DNA from: Zizania palustris
Lineage: Eukaryota; Streptophyta; Magnoliopsida; Poales; Poaceae
Direction of reading: 5' to 3'
DNA length: 64,000 bases
NCBI GenBank assembly: GCA_019279435.1
Contig: JAAALK010000080.1
Span: forward strand, 92,773,108-92,837,107
The notes beneath the pieces are model-generated. The model had not been told where the DNA came from, did not search any database, and saw only the letters and a list, made by a program, of their open reading frames with translations. Within the stretch, counting starts at the first letter, position 1; the number at the start of each line of letters is the position of its first letter. A program made the translations under genes and the position numbers. Below are positions 1-12,317 of this stretch, piece after piece.

Positions 1-2249
1 ACATTGCTCTTTGCCCTGACGGTGAAATTAATACTGCCCCAATGCCTGCTCCGGATGCTTGAAAAGCCCCATCGGAGTAAATAGTCCAAACTCCGTCATC
101 TGATTTCTCCGGAGTCAACTTCGTAGGTGGAGTCCACTCTGCTACGAAGTCTGCTAGAACTTGAGATTTGATAGCTGTCCTTGCCAGGAAAGATATGCCG
201 AAGGGTGCTAGCTCTACTGCCCACTTTCCGATCCTTCCAGTGGAATCTTTGCTTCGAAGCATATCTCCTAAAGGATACGAAGTTGGTACAATTACATTAT
301 GAGCCAAAAAATAATGTCTTAACTTCCTCGAAGCCATTATCAGAGCATAAACGAACTTTTCAAGTTCGGAATATCTTGTCTTTGCTCCTGACAATGCTTC
401 GGATACAAAATAGACAGGATTTTGGACCAACTTCCCATTGATATCAGCTTCTCTGACAAGGACTTGCGCTGACAGCTGATCCTGTGGCTGCAAGATACAG
501 GAGTAGGGTTTCGTCCGCAATAGGTACCGTAAGCGTAGCAAGGTTGCTGAGATAATCTTTAATATCTTCGAAGCTTTTCTGACACTCCGGTGTCCATGCA
601 AAATCTTCGGACCCTTTCAAAGCTTTAAAAATTGGCAAACTCCTCTCCGCAGACCTTGATAAAAACCTGCTAAGTGCGGCCAGACGTCCAGTCAGCTTTT
701 GCACTTGCTTTAAATTCTCGGGAGGAGCCATCTTCTGCAGCGCAGTTATTTGAGTAGGGCTAGGTTCAATTCCCCTGCTTGAAACTAAGTACCCTAACAA
801 CTTTCCAGCCTTAGCTCCGAATATACATTTTTCGGGGTTAAGGCGGATCCCACATGCCCGAAGGCTATTGAATGTTTCTGCTAAGTCTAGGCTATGTTGG
901 TGCTTTAAAGCACTCTTTATTACAATATCATCCATATAGGCCTCCACATTGCGACCTAATTGATGACCTAGAGCCTTAGCAACTAATCTTGAAAAAGTAG
1001 CCCCGGCATTTCTTAGGCCGAAGGGCATTCTTACATAGCAGAAGACTCCCGAAGGAGTTACAAAGCTCGTCTTGATTTCATCTTCGCGCTTCAACCATAT
1101 TTGATGATATCCAGAATACGCGTCGAGGAAGCTTAGTAACTCCGAACCTGCAGTGGAGTCAACTAGTTGATCAATTCGGGGCATGGGGTAGGGGTCACGT
1201 GGGCACGCTTTATTCAAAGATGTGAAATCAATGCACATGCGCCACTTCCCGGAAGACTTCTTCCTGACGAAGACTGGGTTGGCTAGCCATTCTGTATGGG
1301 CCACTTCTCTGATAATCCCAGCCTTCAACAGTTTTTCAACTTCGTCCTTAGCTAGAGCAGCTCTCTCTGCAGACATCTTCCGGAGCCCTTGTCGAACAGG
1401 CCGGGCCTTCGGGTTACAAGCAAGCTGTGCTCAATAATATCCCGATCGACTCCGGTGATATCTTCGTCAGACCAGGCGAAGACATCCAAATTTTCTCCTA
1501 CAACCTTTTCCAAGGAAGTTGCAACTTCGGAGGTAAATCTTTACCAAACTGAAAAGTGTATTCTTTACCATCTTTGACAATGATCTTCGTTGCAATCTCT
1601 CCTTCGGGACTTGGTCTTGGAAACGACTTCTTCGAAGCTTCGGAGGAGGCTGAAAAAATTTCTCCATTATCTTGGACACTGTTTACTTGCCTCGGATCAA
1701 GAGGAGGACCATGACCATATTCTGCTCTCCGAGCTATGGCTTGATCTCCGAAGACTGTCAGAACTCCTGATTGTGTGGGCATCTTCATGCACAAGTAATT
1801 GTGATGCGCCACAGCTCCGAACTGATTCAACATGCCTCGGCCAAAGATAACATTATAAGCATACGGGGCATCCACCACATCAAAGATAACTTCTTCAGTT
1901 CGGGCTAGTAAAACCTTCTCCGAAGGTTACTTCCAGGCCTATCTGGCCAAGTGCATCTAGCGGGGGTCCTGCGAAGCCTTGCAGAGGACGAGCCGCTGGA
2001 AGGAGATGCTTCCGGGAAATGCATAACTGATCGAAGGCTTGTACAAATATGATATCTGCCGAGCTACCTCCGTCAATTAGCACCCTTTGAACTTCTGTCC
2101 CTGCAATATCAGCAGTAATAACCAATGGATCTGCATGCGGGAACTTGATACCAGCTGCATCCTCCGCAGAGAAAGATATTGGAACATGAGACCACTCCGG
2201 CATTGCAGCTGCAGATGACGAAGTCCCAATGTGGCCTACTTCTCGAACG
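1..2249 (-). pseudogene. pol: Pol of element A: protease, RT and start of RNase H, frameshifted
   Basis: Domains run right to left. A retropepsin-like protease has LIDGGSSADIIF near 2070. A linker is followed by reverse transcriptase at about 1376-640 with the catalytic AYMDD near 940 and FGLRNAGATFS. The RT thumb/connection and RNase H run to the left edge. Frameshifts relative to B are visible near 1916 (extra base, ending one frame at GFTSPN), near 1536 (one base lost after DLPP) and near 466 (extra base in GSAVSA). The RT core at 444-1376 is itself open. The element is dead for its own replication, though its RT signature is intact. Confidence 0.9.
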
Positions 2250-3794
2250 TACTCTCTTCGCTGTCTCTTGGACATGCTTCCGAGGGTACCTCCTCCGGAG
2301 ATAGGGAGAACTACTCTCTTCCCTCTATCTTGCCCTTCTTCTTGCTTCGGAGGTGGCATAACATTGGCCACCGGAGGATGCCTTGCAGCATCAAAATTTT
2401 CTATCCGCGCCACAGCCTGGACCGGCTCCGAGCGCACTGCTGCTGCTGGACTTCGGTCGGTACTACCTCGACCCGAAGTTCTCTCCAAGTATTCTCCCCG
2501 AAGGGTAAGAATAGCCTTGCAGGTGTCAGTTGCATGGCTTCGGTTCTCTCCATGAATACAGCAAAAAAGGGTCTGGCCCTTGCCAGCCGTTTTCCCTGGT
2601 GGCCTCCAGCCGCTGGACTTGTTCCCCGCAGACTGTGGAGCTCTTGGTGCAAACTTCTGCGGGGGTGCAATGTTTAAGACCTCAGAACGAGGGTGCTTTT
2701 GCCCTCTTCTTCTATCATGTTGCACTTCGGGGACTGGTTCTTGCGGCTGAGCCGAAGTCTTCACCTCTGCTTTAACTTCTGTCAACACTGTCGAAGTAGC
2801 AGTAGTCCTCCGAAGCCACCTTCTTCCGACTTCGAGTACTCCTCGAAGTACGACATCAACTGTGATACTGTGGTGATGCTCTTCCGATGCAATTTATCCA
2901 GAAGGCCTTTATGACTGACGCCTTCCCGAGCTGCATCAACCACCGAAGATGTGGACAGCCCCCGAATTTGCGACTTCGTGTGAGCGAAGCGCTTGAAGTA
3001 CTGCCTCAATGTTTCTCCGGGGAGCTGTTTCACTTGGAAAAGGCTTCCTGTCGACATGGGGGGCACGAAGGTGCCCTGAAAGTTACTTATGAACTTCTTC
3101 TTCAACTGTGACCATGAAGTGATTGATCCTGGTTTTAAAGACCAGAACCATCTCAACGCCACTCCTTGATGGGCTAACGGGAAGCACTTCGCCATAGTTT
3201 CTCTGTCTCCGCCACTAGCTTCAATTGCTAGGGCATAAGAACGCGCAAACTCACTGGGATCTTCGTCTCCGGCATACTTGCTAAGCTTCGAAGCTTTGAA
3301 CCTCGGATCGAAGCGAACCTTCTGAAGCTCGGGATGCAACGGAGATTCATTGTCGTAAGAGGCGTTCTCCGGGGCTTCGGGATAGTCAAGATCGTCGTCT
3401 TCGTGCACTTCGGGATAGCTGGGGTGGCTTGAGGGCGAAGCCTGTTCGCAGCCTCCTGTCGCCACCTTGCTACCTCGGCTTGAAGATTGGCCATTTGAGT
3501 GGCCATATCTCGAAGGCTATCTTCATCTCCTCCGGAAGGACCTTCTGGGTCTTGAGAACTGGTATGATCAGTTCCAATCGGAATGGAGGGTGGCAGAGTG
3601 GCTCCGGGCGGTCGGAGTGTAGAAGGGGTTGGTGGAGAGGTTTCGTATCCTCGAGGGATAGAAGCCCCTTGCGGAGTTAGAGGTGGAGGGATAGTCGAAG
3701 ACCCTCCGACTTCGACTGTGTCGAAGGGTATCTCTCCGGAGATCCGAGAGGACCTCCGAGTGGGATTGCGAGGTGCGCTCCGCTTAGGAGGCAT
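2250..3794 (-). pseudogene. gag: Gag polyprotein of element A, frameshifted
   Basis: The structural Gag protein would form the virus-like particle in the cytoplasm. The start is the ATG at 3794 (MPPKRSAPRNP), about 40 bp inside the primer-binding site; the same N-terminus occurs in element B. The order is a Pro/Ser-rich N-terminus, a short helical stretch (MATQMANLQAEVARW), the retrotransposon Gag core with WFWSLKPGSI and FKRFAHTKSQIRGL, then a CCIHGENRSHATDTC zinc-knuckle-like motif. Compared with B, one base is missing near 3413 (CCCGAAG versus CCCAGAAG) and one near 2815, so Gag cannot be read through. The boundary with protease is approximate because the two are fused. Confidence 0.85.
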
Positions 3795-3832
3795 GATGCA
3801 AGAGGTTGGTAGAGAACGAAGTTTTTGGACTA

Positions 3833-3855
3833 GGTTCCCCACGGACGGCGCCAAC
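3833..3855 (-). other. Primer-binding site of element A
   Basis: Immediately inside the LTR the minus strand reads GTTGGCGCCGTCCGTGGGGA. This is the TGGCGCC..GGGGA type of tRNA-complementary site common in plant Gypsy elements. Elements F (16146) and B (44721) have the same site with small changes. The exact tRNA was not determined. Confidence 0.8.
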
Positions 3856-4350
3856 TGTTGGCGTAAAAGATTACGCTAACAGGTTTCTGTAGAAAAGAAA
3901 CTAACAAACGAAGTGTTTGCGAAGCAAACTGTTCTAAGCCTCCGAAAGGATAATAACTTAGAATAGTTCGAAAGTGTATATTGATTCACTTGTAATCGGT
4001 CCCTATTACAGGGTGAAATGGGGGGTATTTATAGGCCTAAACATTAAGGAAAAGACCTATTTACTCCTCTATTACAACCGACATTAAGGAAACTATTCGG
4101 TTTCCTTAATAGGGCTAAAACGGTAAAAGACTAATCTAATAGGATAGAGGATAAGTCTTCCATCTTAGATGGCAGAAAAGATCCTGAAGGGCTTTGGTTC
4201 GAAGACATACTTCGAACCAATGCCTGCCTTCGGGCTTCGAACCAGGTTCCGAGCATCTTCGAAGATGGCCTTCGGACAATCTTCGAACTGGTTCGCTGTC
4301 TTCATGCTGTTTTGGCAATAACCCCGAAGATGAGATATTTTCCCCCAACA
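3856..4350 (-). repeat. 5' LTR of element A (495 bp)
   Basis: On the minus strand it starts TGTTGGGGGAAAATATC at 4350 and ends ACGCCAACA at 3856, bounded by TG/CA. It is homologous to the LTRs at 8507-9001, 12318-12811 and 44226-44720. It carries a TATA-like CCTATAAATACC upstream of a short R/U5, near 4035 on the plus scale. Confidence 0.95.
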
Positions 4351-4420
4351 AGGGGCTAGTAATATGGAGACAATTTTAAATCGGTATTCATTATTCGAAC
4401 GAATATGTTTACAGATTACA

Positions 4421-7400
4421 TCATGAAAAATTGGTATCTATACCTAGAAGGAATCGAAGACCTCTTCGGTCTCTAGAGCTAGGGTTGGAACAACTAGTTC
4501 CAGCACCGGGAGTTCTAACAACTTTGCGTTTAACTCTCTTGCCTCCCTTCGAAGCTCTAAAGTCCTTCTGTTCTTGTTGAAGCTCGGCCCAGGTTCGAAG
4601 TCGTTCGGGGCTCCTTTCCCAGCTTCCAAGTTCTTCAGGTTTTTTACTTCGAACTTCATCTTCGTCTTCAGACCATATAACGTCTTCAGAAGACGAAGTG
4701 TTCAAGTTAACCTCTTTTTCTTCCTCTTTAATATAAGATAGTATATCTTTGATTACTTCGGGCGCAATTACACCGGACCTATCTCGAGGAACTAAAAATC
4801 GAGGATGTTTATAAGCTTTTAGAAGATCGAAGGTGGTCCATAATGAGCGAAGTTCGCCGTTAATGTCTAACACTTCGATATCTTCCGTATGAGGCAAAGC
4901 CTAAAAATATGATAAACAAATTTTCATTGATAAATGTTCATAAGCATAAAGCTTTACATAGCTAAAAAGCCTAAGGTATTTCTAAACCTGCGGGTTCGGA
5001 GGAGGCTGACTGCTTGAAGCCTGGGTCCGAGCTTGCTTCTGGCGTTGACCTTCGTCGATCCAAGCCTTGATCGCAGAATGACCTTCGGCTCTCCATGAAG
5101 TTTGGAAGGCTCGCCAGGCAGCAGCCACACCTTCGGAAGGAGTCAGAAGCCGCTCGTCGTCGAAGGTAATTGGGCCCTCTCCTGCGCTCGGAGTTATTGA
5201 TTGGCCCAGATCTTCGTAGTAGCGAAGTAGGCCGACAGCAGCTACTTGTCCGGAGAGTTCTCCGTATCGAATGCCTGCTGTCTTCATCTGCTTCGCCACT
5301 CCTTGAATCCTTTTCAGCCGGCGTAGAAGAGAAACGTTATCATCAGAAGGAAGTGTCCCAGTAGTACCGAAGTACTCCAGGACACCTAACAGCTGATTCA
5401 TAACTTCCACAGCTACCTTCTCGGACTTCAGCTTATCTTCATTGAGTGCGTCCTTCATCGAAGTTACTTCTCCCAGAACCCCAGAAAGTCTAAGCCGTTT
5501 CAGTGGTCAAGATATTCTTTTGGTTCAAAAGCTGGCTAGCTTCCTCTTGGAGTCTGACAAGCTCGGTCCCCGCAGTAGCGTGCTCCGCCCGCAATTTTTC
5601 AATTTCTGCTCGAAGCACAATTCTATCTGCTTCGAGCTCTTTATTCGCAGCCTCCAAACCTTGTCTGGCCCTGCGCTCCGTAGACACTATATTGTCCATC
5701 TGAACCACTCGGCTTTCGGAGATAGTAAGATTCCGTTGAAGGATGTTATTTTCCTCCCGAAGACGAGCGATTTCTTCATCGTTTGATATATTCGCAGCTC
5801 GGGCCAAGACTGTTTGCTGCGAAAAGAAAAACCAAGGTAAATATTTATTTGTAGACGAATTCTATGTTATTTCACAGATGCTTCGTACCTGGTAAGCTGC
5901 ACGTTCTATAGCAGCGTTGAGCTCCGACCTGTCCGCTTTACTTAGAATGGCCACTAAGTTGGTCTCCCTATGTCGCGGCTAGCTCGATCCAAAGGTTCGA
6001 GCAAAGTCCGAAGACCAGTTGTTTGCCCTAAGAAAGGAGCTAGAAGGGGGAGCATACTTATCGCCTGTTGGTCATCTTCATTCAGCGAAGGGCCGAAGTG
6101 TTGGCCTGTAGTCTTCGGAGCCCCTGGAGACTGGCCCTCTTCGGAAGATTGACTCTCGTCTGTTGAATCAGACGGAGTTGATCCGGAACTTGCAGCAGGG
6201 AGGGGTTCTATATTTCTTTTGCCTCTTCCAGGTCCCATTTGAGTGGCTCTTTTGGTTGGCTCCGAAGTCGTCGAAGGCCCAAGGATTATTTCTTCCTGGC
6301 GGACCTCTTCCATCGGAGTGGACTCTGTAAAAACAAAGGTGTTATACATCGTACAAATACACAAACTAAACATGAAAGATTTATTCGAAGTCTACCTTCG
6401 ACATTTTGGCGAGGGGTAATCATTGGACTGTTCGGCGGATCGAAGGCGAGATCTTCGTCCGAATCAGCCGTTAAGTCTTCGACTGCAGGAGCATTTTCCT
6501 GAGCAGTCCTTGTTGCCTCTTCAGGAATCGAAGCCATAGTAACTTCGACCCCACTTTCATTCACAGGAACTTCGTCCTGAGGTAAATCCCCTTGAACTGC
6601 CGAAGTCCTTGGTTGCTCGAGGTTATCTTGAGACTCTGGCACGTTCGCAGGTACTTCGGCTTGTGCAGTCCTTTGAGATGCATCTTCGTCTATCAGACGC
6701 ACAAGCAATCTCCCTTCGTCTTCTTGGGAGTCAGAGACTGAAGCCCTTGGGCTCGAAGGTGCGGGATTCTTTGGTTTCTGAGCCACCTTCTTGACTGGAG
6801 TCTTGGCGGAGCTCGAAGTCCCAGCTTCGGCTTTCCTCTTTTTGGGCCCTTTCTCCGAAGGTACCCAATCCATCAAAGGGGGCGGAATGATTTCCAGCAT
6901 TCCCCACACCCTGTTAAATCTCTCCCAACTCCCGACCAACTTGATTCTCCATTCTTTTTCGGTCAGAGTTGGAGCGCCCAAAATCTTCTCCGAAGCCCTT
7001 ACGATTTGCTCCGAAGTAATAGGGGCTGAAGAAGCTAAAAAATGAATCAAGTTAGTTATTTCTACGAATGAATATGCATAATACATGTTGTCTTCGAAGT
7101 TACCTGCAGGGCTCGAAGTCGAAGTGATTTTTCGGAGACCGCCTTCCGAATCCTCTTCAAAGATGATAGGCCAGTTGGCCATCAGCGGAGAGATTTGTAA
7201 GCCGAGGAACTCTTCGGCTAAGTCTCGCATGCTCAACCTTCGACTGATCTTTTGAAGTAGACTGAGGCGAGCTTCGAGCTGACCTTGGTCTGGATGCACT
7301 AAGGCTTCCTTCCGGAATTGGATTTCTTTCAGAGGTCCGGCCAGAGGATTGCTCGCCCCAACTTCGGCATAAAACCATCTCATGACCCAATCGGTATACC

Positions 7401-8049
7401 ATCTTGCATTGATGGCCTTAGCGGGAAATTGAAGGGCGTATTCATCCCGAAACCTGAAGTTAATACTTCCGAAGGATACTACCACTTTTTCACCTCCGGG
7501 GCCTACGAAGGTTATTGGCTGGCATGAAGCTCTATGTAGCGCAGCGAAGATCTCTGCCCTCCCTTCACAGCCTTCGGCTCTCAATGCCCATTCGAAGATA
7601 GCTAAGCGAGCTACGGCGTTCGGAGAAAGTTGAGGAAGGGTGACGTGAAACAAATCAAGTACCTCGACCAAGAAGTCTACTGCCGGAAGGCCCAAGCCAG
7701 CTTCGAAGAAGGCTTCGAATACGACAACCTCTCCGGGCTTTGGCGACGGGATAAGCTCCTTTCCAGGTTTACGAATCATGACTCCAGTACTAATCTTCCC
7801 TTCTACTGCGATTGCTAGGGATTCTCTTTTGCAGGTAGAAGGTCCTAGTTGGAAGGATTGATCCAAGTACTTCGTTGATGCCGGGCAGAGACCTTGGTCA
7901 CCAACATTTTGGGGATTTCCCCCTCCTGCCGCCATGGATGCCGTTGCGGGTGTTGGAGACGCTGTCGCCAATGCTGCAGCCGCTGCTGCTGCAGCCGCTT
8001 GCTGCCGAGCCAAGGCCGAAGGGGCTCCAGAACTCTTAGTTTTCGCCAT
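4421..8049 (-). pseudogene. Antisense gene of element C (Transposase_28-like, five exons), frameshifted
   Basis: I recognise the N-terminal block (VVFEAFFEAGLGLPAVDFL, then LSPNAVARLAIFEWALRAEGCEGR) as the plant 'putative gypsy type transposon' family. That family is named after its location and has no known catalytic residues. Predicted exons with GT-AG borders are 8049-7104, 7034-6396, 6324-5889, 5816-4988 and 4900-4421, with intron phases 1, 1, 0, 0, the same as element F's intact copy. Exon 1 has an Ala-rich start and the conserved block, exon 2 a Ser/Glu-rich linker, exon 4 a long coiled coil (REENNILQRN through AEIEKLRAEH), exon 5 ERSPERLRTWAEL. Exon 3 lost one base near 5970 (DIGRPT then stop) and exon 4 is shifted near 5500. 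Intron 1 has no stop and keeps frame, so exon 1-2 also reads as one ORF. Function is unknown. Confidence 0.8.
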
Positions 8050-8171
8050 TGAAGTTACTGGGTTACTTTGGAGGAAAAATGGAGGCTAGGGCTCAAAGGG
8101 CTCAAAGGGCTCAGAGGGTGTTTGTTTGCAAGGGAGCAGTGGAAAGGTAAACAGGAAAGTTCTAGGCCCTC

Positions 8172-8179
8172 TATTTATA
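8172..8179 (-). promoter_or_regulatory. TATA box of element C's antisense gene
   Basis: The minus strand reads GGCTATAAATAGAGGGCC about 125 bp upstream of the ATG at 8049. The same box at the same relative place occurs in D (11982), F (20994) and G (63969), all facing away from the 3' LTR, so it belongs to the antisense gene rather than to the LTR. Confidence 0.75.
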
Positions 8180-8493
8180 GCCTAGACTTTACATTTTTAC
8201 CGTTAGTCCATGCCGTTTCGCATTCCCGCCCGTTACTTTTCTCCGAAATTAACGCATTCTGCAGTTTCTGTTAGAACAAGAAAGCTAATGGCTATTTCTT
8301 CTAAGTCTAAAGGGCTTTCGAACTTCTTGAGTCAGTTCTAAGATAGTTCGAAAGTAATTCTCTTAAGACTGGCTTGGAGTTTTATATCTTCGTACATTTC
8401 GGAGATGAATTAAAATCTAATAACCCCTACGCCTGGTTATTTTTTCTTCCGTATACTGCTCTCCTAACATTACAGGTTTAACGGAGAAGTGTA

Positions 8494-8506
8494 TTCGAGG
8501 GGCTAC
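8494..8506 (+). other. Polypurine tract of element C
   Basis: GAGGGGCTAC abuts the 3' LTR. The same tract precedes the 3' LTRs of D, F and, on the minus strand, G. Confidence 0.75.
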
Positions 8507-9001
8507 TGTTGGGGGAAAATATCCCATTCTCAGGGTTATTGCCGTAACAACACAAAGGCAGATAATGGATTCGAAGGTTCCCAGACGTCCATCTTCGAAG
8601 ATGTTCTAAGTCAAGCTCGAAGTACGAAGATAGGCGTTGGTTCGCAGTATATCTTCGAACTAAGGCACTCTGAGATCTTTTTTGCCAGCTAAGATGGAAG
8701 ACTTATCTTTTTTCTTATTAGATTAGTCTTTTACCATTTTAGCCCTATCAAGGGTACCGAATAGTTTCCACTATGTCGGTTGTAATAGAGGGGTAAATAG
8801 GTCTTTTCCTTAATATTTGGGCCTATAAATACCCCCCATTTCACCCTGTAATAAGGACCGAATACAAGTTATTCAATACACACATTCGAACTATTCTAAG
8901 TTGTTATCCTTTCGGAGGCTTAGAACAGTTCACTTCGCAAACACTTCGTTTGTTAGTTTCTAATCTACAGAAACCTGTTAGCGTAATCTTTTACGCCAAC
9001 A
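8507..9001 (+). repeat. 3' LTR of element C (495 bp)
   Basis: It starts TGTTGGGGGAAAATATCCC and ends TTACGCCAACA, homologous to A's and B's LTRs. It contains CCTATAAATACC near 8820 and CACCCTGTAATAAGG just downstream. Confidence 0.95.
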
Positions 9002-11877
9002 TCGATATTCCCAGATCTTCGTAGTAACGAAGTATGCCGATAGCAGCCACTTGTCCGAAGATTTCTCCGTACCGAATGCCTGCCATCTTCATCGTCTTCG
9101 CAGCTCCTTGGATCATTTTTAGCCACCGAAGCAAGGAGACGTTGTCATTTGAAGGAAGAGTCCCAGTAGTACCGAAGTACTCTAGAACACCAAGGAGTTG
9201 GTTCATGACCTCCGTAGCTACCTTCTCCGATTTCAGCTTATCTTCAAGTAAAGCGTCCTTCACTGAAGTCAACTCTTCCACCACACCGGAGAGCCTAGCT
9301 GCCTCCGTAGCTAAAGAATTTTTCTAGTTAAGTAGGTGGCTAGCCTCCTCTGCAGTTTTAGCCTTTTCCTCCTGGAGCTTGACAAGTTCAGCCCCCGCCG
9401 TAGCATGCTCTGCCCGCATCTTTTCTATTTCCGCCCGAAGCACAATTTGTTCTGCTTCGAGCTCCTTATTCGCAGTTTCCAAGCTTTGCCTTGCCCTCCG
9501 CTCTGCTGAGACCATGTTGTCTAAATGGGAAACTCGACCTTTGGAAATGTTAAGATTTCACTGAAGAGTAGTGATTTCCTCTCGAAGGCGAAGGCTTCCA
9601 CGTTCATTTGAAACATTCGCAGCTCGTGCCAAGACTATTTGCTACAAAGAGAAAAAACTAAGGTGAGAAATTATTTGTATATAAGATTAATTTTGTTTTG
9701 CAGATACTTCGTACCTGGTACGCTGCATGCTCCATGGCGGCGTTGAGCTCTGAACCCTCGGCTTCGCTCAGGATGGCTACCAAGTCTGTCTCCCCGACTT
9801 CGCAGCTAGCTCGATCCAAAGGCTCGAGCAAAGTCCGAAGTCCGGTTCTTCGCTCCAAGAAAGGAGCTAGAAGAGGGAGCATAGACAAGGCCCTTTGGTC
9901 GTCTTCGTTCGGCAAAGGGTCGGAGCGCTGGGCCGTATCTTCAGGAACTTCGGTAGACTGGCCCCCCTCTGTAGATTGATCTCCGTCTGTCGACTCAGAC
10001 GGAGTTAATCCCGAACTCGGAGCAGGGAAAGGGTCCATTTTGCCTTTACCTTTTCCAGGTCCTATTTGGGTGACTTCTGGAATTGGCTCCGGAGTTGCCG
10101 AAGTCCCAGGAATTGTATCTTCGGGACGAACCTCTTCTATAGGAACAGATCCTGTTGAGGCAAAGGTATTATACATTGTATAATTTTGCAGGAAAAAATA
10201 ACAAAGGATTATGTGAAGTTTACTTCCGAAGTCTTGTCGACGGGTGAGCATCGGACTGCTTGGCGGGTCAAAAGCTACCCCAAAGTCTTCATCGGAGTCA
10301 GAATTCACAACTAAAGCTTCGACTGTTGGAGCCTCTTCGGGAGCTGCAGTCGTTGCTTCATCCAGAATCAAAGTTGATTCTGCAGCAACTTCGGCTCCAC
10401 CTTCATTCATAGGGGCTTCATCCCGCGGTAAGTCTTCTTGAGCAGCCGAAGTCCCAACTTGCCCGAGGTTGCTTGGAAACTTCAGCACGCTCGCAGCATC
10501 GCCAATGCTTGCATCTGCTTGGGCTTCATCCTTGTCAATTAGGTCAACAAGCATTCTACCTTCATTCTTCGAGGAATCGGAGACCGAAGCTATTGGACTT
10601 GAAGGCGCTGCAATTCTTGGCTTTCAAGCTACTTTCTTTGATGGAGTCTTGGCAGAGGTGGAGGCTCCAACTTCGGTTTTCCTTTTCTTAGGCCCTTGCT
10701 CTGAAGGCACCCAATCCAAAAGAGGAGGGGGAACAACTTTGAGTAACCCCCATACTCAGTTGTTCTGTTCCCAAGTACCCACTAACTTTATCCTCCATTC
10801 TTTCTCGGCCGGAGTCGGAATTCCCAAGATCTTCTCCGAAGCTCGCACGATTTGCTCCGAAGTCATCGGAGGTAGAGAAGCTGAGAGATAAGTTAATATT
10901 AGTTATTTCTTCGAATAAATATGTATGAAACATGTTGTTTTCGAAGTTACCTGCAGAGTTCGAGCTTGAAGAGATCTTTCAGAGGCCGCCTTCTGGATCT
11001 TCCTCGAAGGTGATAGGCCAGTTGGCCATCAAAGGTGGAATCTGAAGTCCAATAAATTCCTCCGCCAGATCCCGCATACTCAGGCGGTGGCTAATGCGTT
11101 GAAGTAGGTTAAGGCGAGCTTCGAGCTGGCCTGGATCCGGGTGGACAAGGGCTTCCCTCTGGAAGTTTATGTCTTGAAGAGGTCTAGCTAGGTAGCTCCC
11201 TGCCCCAACCTCGGCATAAAACCATCGGAGGATCCAATCTGTATACCATCGAGCATTGATAGCCTTGGCTGGGAATCGAAGTGCATACTCATCTCGAAGT
11301 CGGAAGTTAATACTCCCAAAGGCCACCACCATTTTCTCACCTCCAGGGCCTACGAAGGTATTGGGTTGACAAGAAGCTCGATGTAGAGCTGCGAAGATTT
11401 CTGCTCTGCCTTCACATCCTTCAGCTCGCAAGGCCCATTCGAAGATGGAGAGGCGTGCTATCACGTTCGGAGAAAGTTGAGAGAGAGTAACATGGAATAA
11501 CTCTAGTACCTCGGCTAGGAAGTCGATGGCTGGGAGTCCTAATCCCGCTTCAAAAAAAGCTTCGAAGACAACTACTTCTCCAGGCCTAGGCGAGGGAATA
11601 GCTTCCTTTCTAGGTTTGCGGATCATAACTCCCGAACTAATCTTCCCTTCTATCGCTGCTACGAGTGACTCTCTTTTGCAGGTCAAAGGTCCTAGTTGGA
11701 AAGATTGATCCGCATACTTCGACGATGCTGGAAGAAGATCATGGGGATCACCATGAGGAGGATTTCTTCCTGGTACCACCGTTGGTGTTGCCACTGCCGC
11801 TGCCGGAGCTGCTGCCACTGCTGCTGCCGGGCTAGGGCTGAAGCCGCCCCCGGGACCTTGAAGCTTGTCTTTGCCAT
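9002..11877 (-). pseudogene. Antisense gene of element D, truncated and mutated
   Basis: A homologue of the antisense genes of C and F. Probable exons are 11877-10951, 10880-about 10211, 10151-9715 and 9641-9002, the last cut by element C; exon 5 is missing. The start MAKTSFKVPGAASAL parallels C's MAKTKSSGAPSAL. Defects: a frame change in the Ala-rich region after the start, CGA to TGA at the end of exon 1 (EGGL then stop near 10979), a stop replacing an aromatic codon in exon 2, and a stop early in exon 4. The exon 2-intron 2-exon 3 stretch (10554-9658) is open throughout. The coiled coil (RRARQSLETANKELEAEQ) and LLGVLEYFGTTGTLPS block are preserved. Confidence 0.78.
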
Positions 11878-11981
11878 GAGATCGTGCGGATTGCTCAAGG
11901 GGAAAAATGGAGGCTAGGGCTTGTCTGTTGGTTTGTTGCACGAAAGCGGTGAGAAGGTATTCATGAAGGATCTGGGCCCCT

Positions 11982-11989
11982 TATTTATA
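11982..11989 (-). promoter_or_regulatory. TATA box of element D's antisense gene
   Basis: GGGCTATAAATAAGG on the minus strand, about 105 bp upstream of the ATG at 11877, equivalent to the boxes in C and F. Confidence 0.7.
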
Positions 11990-12317
11990 GCCCAAGCCAC
12001 GATTTTTTACCGTTTGGTGTTCTACCGTTTCACATTCTTGCCCGTTATCTTTGTGCGAACTTAACACATTCGCTTAATTTCTGTCAAGAAAAAAGCCAAC
12101 GACTATTTCTTCTAATCCTAAAAAAGCTTTCGAACTTTTTAAGTTAATTCTAAAATAGTTTGAATATAATTTTCTTATAAGTTGATTTGAAGTTTCGAAT
12201 CTCCACATAATATGAAGGTTGATTAAAACTATTAACCTTTGCGCATGATTATTTTTCTTGCGTATATTGCTCTCCTAACATTGCAGGTCTAGCGAAGAAG
12301 CGTATTCGAGGGGCTAC

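Larger units (their letters stand above)
1..4350 (-). mobile_element. Element A: Tat-like Gypsy LTR retrotransposon, 5' part
   Basis: A minus-oriented Gypsy element with a complete 5' LTR, primer-binding site, gag, protease, RT and the start of RNase H, running off the left edge. Integrase, antisense gene and 3' LTR would lie outside the window. The order protease-RT-RNase H and the close protein match to element B (44226 onward) place it in the same family as B, C and D. It sits in element C in the opposite orientation, just beyond the 3' end of C's antisense gene. The right flank is AGGGG; the matching duplication lies outside the window. Confidence 0.9.
4351..9001 (+). mobile_element. Element C: 3' part of a Tat-like Gypsy element with antisense gene
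   Basis: A plus-oriented element of the A/B/D family, visible only from the spacer downstream of pol to the end of the 3' LTR, because A is inserted at its left. It contains the minus-strand antisense gene (4421-8049), that gene's promoter, a polypurine tract and the 3' LTR. Its right end is inserted into exon 4 of element D's antisense gene; the flank after the LTR is TCGAT. Confidence 0.88.

Noticed and set aside
4351..4365. AGGGGCTAG next to A's LTR as a polypurine tract of A
   Set aside because: A's 5' LTR end is here (PBS and gag lie to the left), so a polypurine tract is not expected; the likeness to GAGGGGCTAC is probably chance or part of C.
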